The notes beneath the pieces were generated by a model. The model did no database searches and had not been told where the DNA came from. It worked only from the letters and a program-made list of their open reading frames with translations. A stretch of 8,305 nt of DNA, from positions 1 to 8,305 of the forward strand of contig CAZGIX010000204.1 of assembly GCA_964525785.1 (NCBI GenBank), given 5' to 3'. Position numbers and translations under genes: made by a program. Shown here piece by piece: positions 1 through 4,941 of this stretch. This DNA comes from JAQBDA01 sp964525785 (GTDB lineage Bacteria; Chloroflexota; Anaerolineae; Anaerolineales; UBA4823). Position 1 is the first letter of the stretch. Each line of letters starts with the position of its first letter.

Positions 1-13
1 TGTCCGGGCGAAG

Positions 14-337
14 ATGGACACACGCTATCGGGATGAAACTTGGACTCCAGATCGCGCAGATAAGGCAGTCTGGGGGCCACTAGAAGAGTATTGGTTCTTC
101 TGTTATCGGGAATGGAGAATCACACGAGGGCGATATGAGGAGCTCTGGCAAGATAATATTAGGGCGGGGATCAAAGCAGGATTAAGGCACCGGCCGCTGA
201 GATATGTGCTTGCCACGATCCGGAAAGAAGGATCCCTAACGGATGAGTACGCGAGTGACTATATAAACGAACTGATTGCCTTGTGTGGTTCTGATTTCCA
301 AAAGGAGTTCTATCCACCGGTGGAAACAGCACTATGA
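14..337 (+). CDS. Hypothetical protein, possibly 5'-truncated by the window edge
   Basis: I do not recognise this family. The 107-residue product is charged and rich in Trp, Tyr and Arg, with no signal peptide, membrane segment or known motif. An early WGPLEEYWFF stretch and a later helix-like LRYVLATIRKEG segment suggest a soluble helical protein. The frame stays open from the first base to the ATG and there is no convincing Shine-Dalgarno sequence before it, so the true start may lie outside the window. The stop overlaps a further ATG (ATGA) that opens only a 41-codon frame. The likelier next gene is the zinc-knuckle gene 45 bp downstream on the same strand, so the two may be co-transcribed. 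Natural-looking composition supports a real gene; its role is unknown. Confidence 0.5.
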   Translation: MDTRYRDETWTPDRADKAVWGPLEEYWFFCYREWRITRGRYEELWQDNIRAGIKAGLRHRPLRYVLATIRKEGSLTDEYASDYINELIALCGSDFQKEFYPPVETAL

Positions 338-382
338 GGTTTCAATTGCCGCCAGCAGAGACGAAGGGAAGCAGAATTGATT

Positions 383-553
383 ATGCGAGTGGTACGCCGG
401 TATATTCTATACCCACTCTATCGCCTGTATGCGTGGCTTTACGGTTGGCTGCGCGATAGAAGTAGGTCACTGCCTAAGGTTCCTTGTCAGATATGTGGGC
501 AAACAGGGCACGCTAAGCGGTTGTGTCCCAAGGCAAAAAGCATGAGCTTCTAA
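383..553 (+). CDS. Small CCHC zinc-knuckle protein (56 aa)
   Basis: The 56-residue product has two parts. Residues 1-30 form a very basic, Tyr/Trp/Leu-rich segment (RRYILYPLYRLYAWLYGWLR) that would make an amphipathic, possibly membrane-touching helix. Residues 35-48 read CQICGQTGHAKRLC, an exact C-x2-C-x4-H-x4-C zinc knuckle, including the Gly before His typical of the retroviral-type fold. In known families this module binds one zinc ion and usually single-stranded RNA or DNA. A purine-rich AAGGGAAG at 364-371 lies 11 bp before the ATG, slightly far but usable. It sits 45 bp after the preceding plus-strand gene. Zinc knuckles are common in eukaryotes and retroelements but rare in bacteria. 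The exact spacing argues against chance, but the gene is short, so I am only moderately sure it is expressed. Confidence 0.5.
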   Translation: MRVVRRYILYPLYRLYAWLYGWLRDRSRSLPKVPCQICGQTGHAKRLCPKAKSMSF

Positions 554-755
554 GCGGTGAAAGGTTGTTCTTCGTGTGCGACAACCGCTCCGGCATGCGC
601 AATATCCGCAGCGATATCAATTACTGCCTGGGGAATAGATCATTGGTTGTTTCCCTAACCAATCTTGCTGATTTACAGGCAGGGAAACGCGGAGAAGGGG
701 ATAGCGTTTGGCTTGAAGCGCGCAACCACGGATAATTCAGTTTGTGTGTATAACC
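553..755. other. Non-coding spacer with two inverted repeats
   Basis: I see no convincing gene here; a GTG-started frame crossing it overlaps the zinc-knuckle gene and looks like a shadow. Right after the zinc-knuckle stop, AGCGGT (553-558) can pair with ACCGCT (584-589), or GGTTGT (563-568) with ACAACC (581-586). Further on, ATTGGTT (642-648) pairs with AACCAAT (657-663) around an 8-nt loop. Neither is followed by a T-run, so they are weak terminator candidates at best. Confidence 0.3.
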
Positions 756-815
756 AGTTAACGTTGGGCGGATGAGCTGCGAGCGAAGCGAGTCTGATCG
801 ATCCGCTTGTTAGAG
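756..815 (-). other. attC-like integron recombination site (short, 60 bp)
   Basis: Read on the minus strand, the site begins CTCTAAC (809-815), continues into an arm starting GCGGAT, turns over, returns through ATCCGC, and ends GTTAACT (756-762). The left arm GCGGATCGATCAGAC pairs with the right arm GCGGATGAGCTG (as reverse complement), leaving an extra C and an extra A unpaired in the left arm. These unpaired bases set the orientation of known attC sites (compare aadA cassettes). The outer boxes deviate from RYYYAAC/GTTRRRY at one position each. The site lies 87 bp after the stop of the minus-strand membrane gene at 903-1559, where a cassette's attC belongs. It is the last attC of the array in reading order. 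Confidence 0.6.
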
Positions 816-902
816 CGCCGCACCGCGTTCGCTTTCGGCTGGTACTGCTCCGACGACGTTCAGTCTGGCCATCCATATTGCACCGTGGCTCCGGTAACTT
901 TG

Positions 903-1559
903 CTACAGTCCCTGCAACTTCCTTCTGAACAGCACGGCAAGAGAAATCGTCGCGCCCGGCAGGGTGACTGCCCACAGAGAGGCGACCCATATCAAAGGAT
1001 GATAGAAGGTCTGCAGGGCGATGAAGGGCAAGATGAGGCCATTTGCGATTAGGAACCACCGGACCGTCTTTTCTAACCCTGGTCCGATAAAGACGAAAGC
1101 AGCAAAGAGGGTCGCCAAACTCATAAAGCTGTATCCAAGGAGGTCAACTGAATACGTAAATGAGTTGAAGACATTGAATAGGAAAGGGCTGATATTGGCG
1201 CTGACATCCCCTCGGTAGAGGGCCGGGGCAACGAGAGTGAGTTGGACGAAGTAGTTCATGCAGATCAGCGTGCCATACATGATCGCAAACGAGAGTCCTG
1301 TTTGACTCCAGATTCTTCTGTCTGAGGGCGCCTGCCGGTGGACGCTTCCCATCATGACCACAAACGAGATCCCAAGAAGAAGGGAAGGGACGAGGAGGAC
1401 CACCAGGCCATACCAGGTACTGTCGTTCTCCGCACCGCCGCCTGACCCCATGAGACCGAACCATTCAGCAAGCTGCCCAATGTCGTAGGCAATGCTGAAG
1501 ACTGATGCGAGAACTGCTGACCAGAACCCGATCTTGTAGACGGTCGCTTGGCCTTCCAT
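903..1559 (-). CDS. Six-helix integral membrane protein carried in an integron-type cassette
   Basis: The product has 218 residues and six predicted hydrophobic helices at about residues 10-34, 48-70, 84-108, 128-152, 163-180 and 183-208, ending in a short basic tail (RRKLQGL). The loop after helix 1 has a small-residue stretch (GSGGGAEN). No catalytic motif, transporter signature or heme/metal ligands are apparent, so I assign no function. I chose the ATG at 1559 because AGAGGT precedes it by about 5 nt. A TTG 27 bp upstream would add nine charged residues and lacks a ribosome site. It lies 31 bp after the HicA-like remnant on the same strand and is followed at 87 bp by an attC-like site, so it is probably the main cargo of the last visible cassette. 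Confidence 0.75.
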   Translation of the reverse strand: MEGQATVYKIGFWSAVLASVFSIAYDIGQLAEWFGLMGSGGGAENDSTWYGLVVLLVPSLLLGISFVVMMGSVHRQAPSDRRIWSQTGLSFAIMYGTLICMNYFVQLTLVAPALYRGDVSANISPFLFNVFNSFTYSVDLLGYSFMSLATLFAAFVFIGPGLEKTVRWFLIANGLILPFIALQTFYHPLIWVASLWAVTLPGATISLAVLFRRKLQGL

Positions 1560-1590
1560 AGGTACCTCTTTCTGACGTCTGGGCAAGACG

Positions 1591-1755
1591 CTACCCTACA
1601 TGCGGGTCCGGGCGGGCAAGGTCATCTCGGGGATGACCTGCAATGGTGACCCGCCCAGGCTTGGATGAGTGCTTGAATTGGCGATGACTTCCTCGCGTGG
1701 TGGCGAGGAACCAGCCGTTTTCCTCGGTGAGCTTGATGATGTCCCGGAGCTTCAT
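1591..1755 (-). pseudogene. hicA: HicA-type mRNA interferase toxin, C-terminally damaged
   Basis: The 54-codon frame opens MKLRDIIKLTEENGWFL and continues with RGSHRQFKH and KPGRVTIAGHPRDDLA. This is the order of the HicA family, a small dsRBD-like fold: the N-terminal helix, the GSHRQF/Y motif carrying the catalytic His, and the KPGRVT strand leading into GHP.D.. Known HicA toxins cleave mRNA and are neutralised by HicB encoded alongside. After DDLA the expected PGTLNSILKQAG-type final helix is missing. Instead the frame reads RPDPHVG and stops, and the other frames do not restore the ending. No HicB gene is visible. There is no clear ribosome site before the ATG. It occupies the 5' part of the cassette between the attC at 1809-1937 and the six-helix gene. 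I infer a decayed toxin-antitoxin cassette; the family call itself is firm. Confidence 0.8.
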
Positions 1756-1808
1756 CGTGGGTGGCTGCTGGGATGAACGCCTTCATTCTAACACTGTTTC
1801 ACTGGCCC

Positions 1809-1937
1809 GCCTAACGGCAAGGCTTAGCGGCAGGGCGGAAGCAGGCAACCTCAGCAGGATTGTGCGGCAAGCTGGCGGGCCGAGCAAGCACCAATCAAGC
1901 ACCAGCCCGCCGGGTCAGCTTCAGCGAGTTGTTGGGC
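1809..1937 (-). other. attC-like integron recombination site (129 bp)
   Basis: On the minus strand the site opens GCCCAAC (1931-1937) and closes GTTAGGC (1809-1815), exact matches to RYYYAAC and GTTRRRY. The left inner arm CGCTGAAGCTGACCC faces the right inner arm GGCTTAGCGGCAGG (as reverse complement). It carries the extra base and the extra A that mark the left arm of attC sites, so the orientation is minus. The central part includes CCCGGCGGGC and GGCCCGCC stretches that can pair in the variable hairpin. It starts 27 bp after the stop of the four-helix gene, the usual gene-to-attC spacing. The length is within the normal attC range. Confidence 0.75.
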
Positions 1938-1964
1938 AGCGGCTATCTCGGTCCGGTGGCAAGA

Positions 1965-2414
1965 CTATGGCTTGCGGAAGTGTTTGCGCGTTGGAGCCGC
2001 GAGGCTGCTGACCAAGATGCTCGCATCCAAGAAAGCCGTGAACCACTGGATTGGCCACGAGAACCCTATGTAGAACGCCTGGATGATCAACCACAGGGCC
2101 AAACCGGTCCCCAGGAGAAGCGATCCCACCCACGCCCAATGTGCCTTGGCCCAGGCCTCGAGTTTTGCAGCCGTTCGCCATTCCGGGCGCGCGAGCAATC
2201 CGTAGACCAAGAAGAGAGGGAAGAGGAACATGGCCACAAACAGGAAGACGCCGGGGAGGGTGAAGTCGGGGACTGGCAGTCGGTCGAGCTGACCTGCCAT
2301 GCCCATGCCCACACCTGACGGATCGGACAGAAAGCCGTAGGCACCTGCAAGGCCACCAAGTGCGAGGACAATGAGGATGACGGCGAGGTACCAGACAGAT
2401 GCGGGTCGATGCAC
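1965..2414 (-). CDS. Four-helix integral membrane protein, integron-type cassette gene
   Basis: The 149-residue product has four hydrophobic segments at about residues 7-28, 51-74, 93-118 and 120-140. A short loop lies between helices 1 and 2 (LSDPSGVGMGMAG), a charged one between 2 and 3 (RPEWRTAAKLEAWAKAH), and the tail is basic (RKHFRKP). No conserved functional motif is recognised. The start is GTG at 2414, supported by an excellent AAAGGAG six bases upstream. The gene begins 68 bp inside the cassette boundary marked by the attC at 2483-2609 and stops 27 bp before the next attC. This is the textbook one-gene cassette layout, about 670 bp in all. Its transcription probably depends on read-through from upstream or a weak internal promoter; I see none that is convincing. 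Confidence 0.8.
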   Translation of the reverse strand: MHRPASVWYLAVILIVLALGGLAGAYGFLSDPSGVGMGMAGQLDRLPVPDFTLPGVFLFVAMFLFPLFLVYGLLARPEWRTAAKLEAWAKAHWAWVGSLLLGTGLALWLIIQAFYIGFSWPIQWFTAFLDASILVSSLAAPTRKHFRKP

Positions 2415-2454
2415 TTTGGACTCCTTTGTGAACTTAGCTACTTCAGTTGAGGTC

Positions 2455-2474
2455 GCCGCTCAAGATCGAGCGGC
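2455..2474 (-). other. Hairpin in the leader of the four-helix cassette gene
   Basis: GCCGCTC and GAGCGGC form a perfect 7-bp stem around a 6-nt loop, 40 bp upstream of the GTG start and just after the attC-like site. There is no T-run, so it is not a typical intrinsic terminator. It may be a 5' leader structure or an outer extension of attC folding. Confidence 0.35.
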
Positions 2475-2482
2475 CTGCCGCT

Positions 2483-2609
2483 GCCCAACGGTTTGGCTCA
2501 GCGGCAGCGGCGGGACTGGCGAGACTCCTACTCAATTATGCACCATTTCTGGCAAATCGCGCCTGCTCGCGAGCGGCATAGCCGCTGTCCGCTGCAGCCG
2601 GTGTTGGGC
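2483..2609 (-). other. attC-like integron recombination site (127 bp), best of the three
   Basis: On the minus strand it opens GCCCAAC (2603-2609) and closes GTTGGGC (2483-2489). The left inner arm GGCTGCAGCGGACAGCGGC pairs almost perfectly with the right inner arm GGCTCAGCGGCAGCGGC (as reverse complement). The only differences are one extra base in TGCAGC and one extra A in GGAC, both in the left arm. That is the pair of extrahelical bases that known integron integrases use to choose the recombining strand. A further GCTCGCGAGC palindrome lies in the central variable region. It sits 54 bp downstream of the lipoprotein stop and 68 bp upstream of the next gene start, marking a cassette junction. 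Confidence 0.85.
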
Positions 2610-2663
2610 AGTTTATTCTGACGCCTCACAGCCGAAGACCAGATTAAGAGTTAGTAGAATAAG

Positions 2664-3515
2664 TTACCTCTTTGGAATGAGCGTCTCCGTACCTTGGCCG
2701 TCATGACCATCCTGAGTCCAAATTCCAATTAATGACCCGTCTGGTTGTAGTGCATAAATAGCATCGCCGCTGTTTTTCCCTTCCTGCCAGCGTGCAATCA
2801 GTTGTGTTCCATCGAACGTGCCTGTTCCAGTCTGGGACTGTTGTTTACCGATGCTCCAGATAATATTGTATGTGTTATCTGATTTGGTAATCGTAACTTC
2901 GCCTGCGTATGCTGAGCCGTCAAAGTTTGTTCCTCTTAGCGTATAGATACCTGTAATATCTATTGGCTTGGATTCTACTGTTGGCGCGATTGTTTGCGTA
3001 TCAGTTGCTGTCGGTACGATGATAGGTTCTGCTAGCTGGCCTCCGAGCGCATCTTGGATGTCGAACAGCCTTTGGTCAGTGCTTGCTACAGCGAACCAGA
3101 GGTTCCCCTTGAGGATCAACTGCTCTGAGCCGAACCCGGCCTGGGCCTTCTGATAATTTTCGAAGTACATTGAGAAGTAGGTGCTGCTCAACTCCGACGG
3201 CCACGCCACAAACATGTTGACGAGGTCGTCCTTGGCATAGATACACGAGAAGGAGTCGGCCACGTGGACCCCAGAGGTGTTAACCGGGCTGATTGACGGG
3301 TTCGTACACGGAACGCCCGCTCCCTCCAGTGCTTCCACGAAACCTGCACCGCTCTCGTAGGTAACCGCCGCGCTTGCAGCCGCGTTACGTTCGTCGACGC
3401 TGGCTTCGTTGCTGCTGTTACCACCGCTGCTGGTGGCACCGCCACAGGCCATCGCGGCCGCGGTAATCGCGAGCATCAGAATAGTGATAATGATAAATTT
3501 GACTTTGCCATTCAT
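2664..3515 (-). CDS. Predicted lipoprotein with a C-terminal beta-rich repeat-like domain
   Basis: The 283-residue product begins with a classic export signal: KVK at the N-terminus, a hydrophobic stretch at residues 7-20, and AMAC with Cys24 as the probable lipidated residue. The -2 Met makes the lipobox imperfect. A Gly/Ser/Asn spacer follows. Residues about 45-165 form a first domain with two Cys (in PCTN and FSCIY), then comes a Thr/Pro linker. Residues about 188-283 have regularly spaced GIYTL, AYAGEVTI, YNIIW, GTGTFDGTQL, YALQPDGSLIGIW and GTETL, a pattern of antiparallel strands. I have no secure function; a surface-anchored role is inferred. The ATG at 3515 has GGAGG nine bases upstream; a TTG 78 bp further up would put 26 residues before the signal. 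It is the first visible cassette gene, with its own promoter and an attC behind it. Confidence 0.8.
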   Translation of the reverse strand: MNGKVKFIIITILMLAITAAAMACGGATSSGGNSSNEASVDERNAAASAAVTYESGAGFVEALEGAGVPCTNPSISPVNTSGVHVADSFSCIYAKDDLVNMFVAWPSELSSTYFSMYFENYQKAQAGFGSEQLILKGNLWFAVASTDQRLFDIQDALGGQLAEPIIVPTATDTQTIAPTVESKPIDITGIYTLRGTNFDGSAYAGEVTITKSDNTYNIIWSIGKQQSQTGTGTFDGTQLIARWQEGKNSGDAIYALQPDGSLIGIWTQDGHDGQGTETLIPKR

Positions 3516-3619
3516 CGCTTTCCCCTCCGTTGATATGACTTTTATGTAGTGTTGCAGCTTCACTCTTTTTCGTTGTGAATTTCTAATATTCAAACTGCCC
3601 AGGTGGATGGTTTTTCGTG

Positions 3620-3648
3620 ATTAAAGTGGTCGGTTTTTCGATTGACAA
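3620..3648 (-). promoter_or_regulatory. Sigma-70-type promoter for the lipoprotein gene and possibly the cassette array
   Basis: On the minus strand TTGTCA (3643-3648) and TTTAAT (3620-3625) lie exactly 17 bp apart. Each matches the consensus at five of six positions. The predicted start is near 3613, giving a leader of about 98 nt before the ATG at 3515. The position and direction suit it to drive the whole minus-strand array. If no integrase or attI lies further right, it may serve as the array's Pc-like promoter. Confidence 0.55.
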
Positions 3649-3863
3649 AAACATCCAATACGACTACGAATTGAGATTACTGGCATTTGAACCTGTCTGC
3701 CAATCGTGTCTTCCTGCTTTTTCTCCATGATTGCAATTGTCTGATGCATAACCATCGGGTACCTTCTGAATAGGCCATTGATTAATAAAAATACCTATTT
3801 CAATCAAGCATGTATATCTGAAAGCAAAACCCCAGTAAATATACCCATAAGGGATCTGTAACT

Positions 3864-3900
3864 AACGGTATAACAAAAATACCGTTGACATATCGTCAAC
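3864..3900. repeat. Two overlapping inverted repeats, operator-like
   Basis: AACGGTAT (3864-3871) pairs with ATACCGTT (3879-3886) across 7 nt. Sharing its end, GTTGAC (3884-3889) pairs with GTCAAC (3895-3900) across ATATC. Both stems are perfect. The second resembles a dimeric regulator's operator half-site pair, or a tyrosine-recombinase core, and it contains TTGACA. No gene start is close enough to assign a target. Confidence 0.4.
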
Positions 3901-3939
3901 GACCCGTAATGCAGCTTCATGTCGTCTGAATAATATGTA

Positions 3940-3984
3940 ATAATGTAAAAAGCCCACCTACACCGACATGTACATTTACATTAT
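3940..3984. repeat. 10-bp perfect inverted repeat
   Basis: ATAATGTAAA (3940-3949) is the exact reverse complement of TTTACATTAT (3975-3984), separated by 25 bp. A second TATGTAATAATG-like stretch sits beside the left arm. It is AT-rich, without a terminator-like T-run, and its role is unknown. Confidence 0.4.
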
Positions 3985-4022
3985 ATAGTAGCATTGAGAA
4001 AATACAATAACCACTTGTTGAG

Positions 4023-4183
4023 GTGTCTGTAACATACACGGTTGGTGAGTTTTTAAACTCCACTTAGCCCAGAAAATTGGCGGGGAGTATGGGGTCAATG
4101 CCCCACTTTGCTTCCGGTTTCTACACCAAATGCGGGCAGTTTGTCCCACGAAAAATAGAACCCACCGCTTATGTTACAGACAC
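4023..4183. mobile_element. MITE-like element with 14-bp perfect terminal inverted repeats
   Basis: GTGTCTGTAACATA (4023-4036) is the exact reverse complement of 4170-4183. After two mismatched bases the similarity resumes with CGGTTGGT versus CGGTGGGT, so the imperfect ends reach about 24 bp. The 161-bp interior has no coding frame and contains two small hairpins (GAGTTT/AAACTC and GGGG/CCCC). This is the shape of a non-autonomous transposable element mobilised by a transposase elsewhere. I see no clear target-site duplication, so an old insertion or a different kind of repeat remains possible. I cannot assign an IS family. Confidence 0.5.
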
Positions 4184-4295
4184 ATAGCGTTACAAAAATC
4201 ACCTAATTGTCATAAAGATTATAGACAATAACCTCGACCCACAAAGAACTACTGCATGATGTGGTCTGACGGAGCATAGGTGCCTAATTCTCCCG

Positions 4296-4323
4296 AAAAC
4301 AAAAGCCTGCTCAGCGAGCAGGC
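4296..4323 (-). terminator. Intrinsic terminator downstream of the tRNA-Arg fragment
   Basis: On the minus strand an 8-bp perfect stem, GCCTGCTC/GAGCAGGC with a 3-nt loop, is followed by TTTTGTTTT. It begins 15 bp after the 3' end of the tRNA fragment, the usual place for a tRNA gene's terminator. It therefore looks like the original downstream flank of the tRNA gene. Confidence 0.75.
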
Positions 4324-4338
4324 CAAATCACCATATTA

Positions 4339-4382
4339 GGCGCTCCCGGCGAGATTCGAACTCACAACCGTCTGATCCGAAG
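4339..4382 (-). other. 3' fragment of tRNA-Arg(UCG), probable attachment-site scar
   Basis: On the minus strand 44 bases read as the 3' part of a tRNA. They comprise an anticodon loop CTTCGGA (anticodon TCG), the 3' anticodon-stem strand TCAGA, a 5-nt variable loop, and a T arm GTGAG-TTCGAAT-CTCGC with all five pairs. The acceptor strand CGGGAGC, discriminator G and CC follow. Position 76 is T instead of A. Upstream of the loop the match ends: the five bases that should be TCTGA are GACGT, and there is no D arm or 5' acceptor strand. This is what remains at the far end when a mobile element integrates at a tRNA gene with crossover near the anticodon loop. The terminator behind it indicates that lower coordinates are the old chromosome side. 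Confidence 0.75.
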
Positions 4383-4395
4383 ACGTCCAAATTAT

Positions 4396-4460
4396 GGATT
4401 TGATACCCGTATATGGCGGTATTTGGCTTGTGATCACCATATATGGGGGTTGTCGAATCC
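4396..4460. repeat. Imperfect 21-24 bp inverted repeat beside the tRNA scar
   Basis: The left arm 4396-4416 (GGATTTGATACCCGTATATGG) and right arm 4437-4460 are imperfect reverse complements, with matching outer GGATT/AATCC and inner TATATGG/CCATATA blocks. The centre is 20 bp. The two arms also share a direct TATATGG-x-GGT word. It starts 13 bp inside the foreign side of the tRNA fragment, so it may belong to the end of the integrated element. Confidence 0.45.
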
Positions 4461-4861
4461 GTGAAATCCACTAATTCCACCGCTTGCCAGGTAATCTGCA
4501 CCACATCTGCACCAGCGGTGAAGCAAGGAAAGGTGACTCTGCTTCCCTATTCATTGAGCCATCCTACTAAACAAGAACGCGAGATCGTGGGCTTGGCGTT
4601 TTTATTGCATCGATTTCCCAATGGTTTTGGTGTAAATGCACCTATAGTTCAGCACGTTGTGGACAACCACCATGTGCATTTTGCGTGACTTTGGCAGATG
4701 CGCTGTTTGCAAATTCTATCCAACTGCATAATGTCCAGAGAAAGGCTTGTTACCTACATTCCGCACCTGATTCTAGCAAACCTTGGTATTTTCGAGCCCA
4801 GCTAGGGTGGATTGGCAACCCTATTTTAGTCCCATTGAGGCTATTCCTGAGAATTTGTCAG
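4461..4861. other. Gene-free stretch upstream of the membrane protein gene
   Basis: Two plus-strand frames of about 80-90 codons run through here. They lack ribosome sites, have unnatural composition and do not resemble any family I know, so I do not call them genes. A tandem word ATCTGCACC occurs twice, at 4495-4503 and 4506-4514. No integrase remnant could be recognised on either strand, although one would be expected next to a tRNA attachment site. Confidence 0.4.
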
Positions 4862-4890
4862 TTGTATTCGACAGGTAAAAGATCTATACT
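4862..4890 (+). promoter_or_regulatory. Putative promoter of the membrane protein gene
   Basis: TATACT (4885-4890) is a near-consensus -10 box, with TTGTAT (4862-4867) as a weaker -35 box exactly 17 bp upstream. The predicted start near 4897 gives a leader of about 45 nt ending in the strong AAAGGAGG ribosome site (4928-4935) ahead of the ATG at 4942. Confidence 0.45.
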
Positions 4891-4941
4891 AAAAAAGAGC
4901 CGTTTCCTATTCGCCTCTGGACATATCAAAGGAGGAAAACC

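Larger units (their letters stand above)
3649..4022. other. AT-rich gene-free stretch
   Basis: I find no open frame worth calling on either strand. The stretch is clearly richer in A and T than the cassette array beside it and contains two clusters of inverted repeats, listed separately. No integrase gene and no clear attI site are visible, although this is where an integron platform would be expected relative to the minus-strand cassettes. Confidence 0.5.

Noticed and set aside
673..1059. Minus-strand frame of 128 codons crossing the attC-like site
   Set aside because: It overlaps the six-helix membrane gene in another frame and runs through a recombination site; the composition is shadow-like.
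1697..2318. Long plus-strand frames of 104 and 152 codons
   Set aside because: They are antisense to the HicA remnant, the attC and the four-helix gene, have low-complexity charged or Ser-rich composition, and have no ribosome site.
4339..4382. Complete tRNA gene
   Set aside because: The D arm, 5' acceptor strand and 5' anticodon-stem strand are absent, so only a 3' fragment is present.
3600..4940. Integron integrase or phage integrase gene next to the attC array or tRNA scar
   Set aside because: No frame on either strand shows tyrosine-recombinase motifs (R, HxxR, Y); if present, the integrase lies outside the window.
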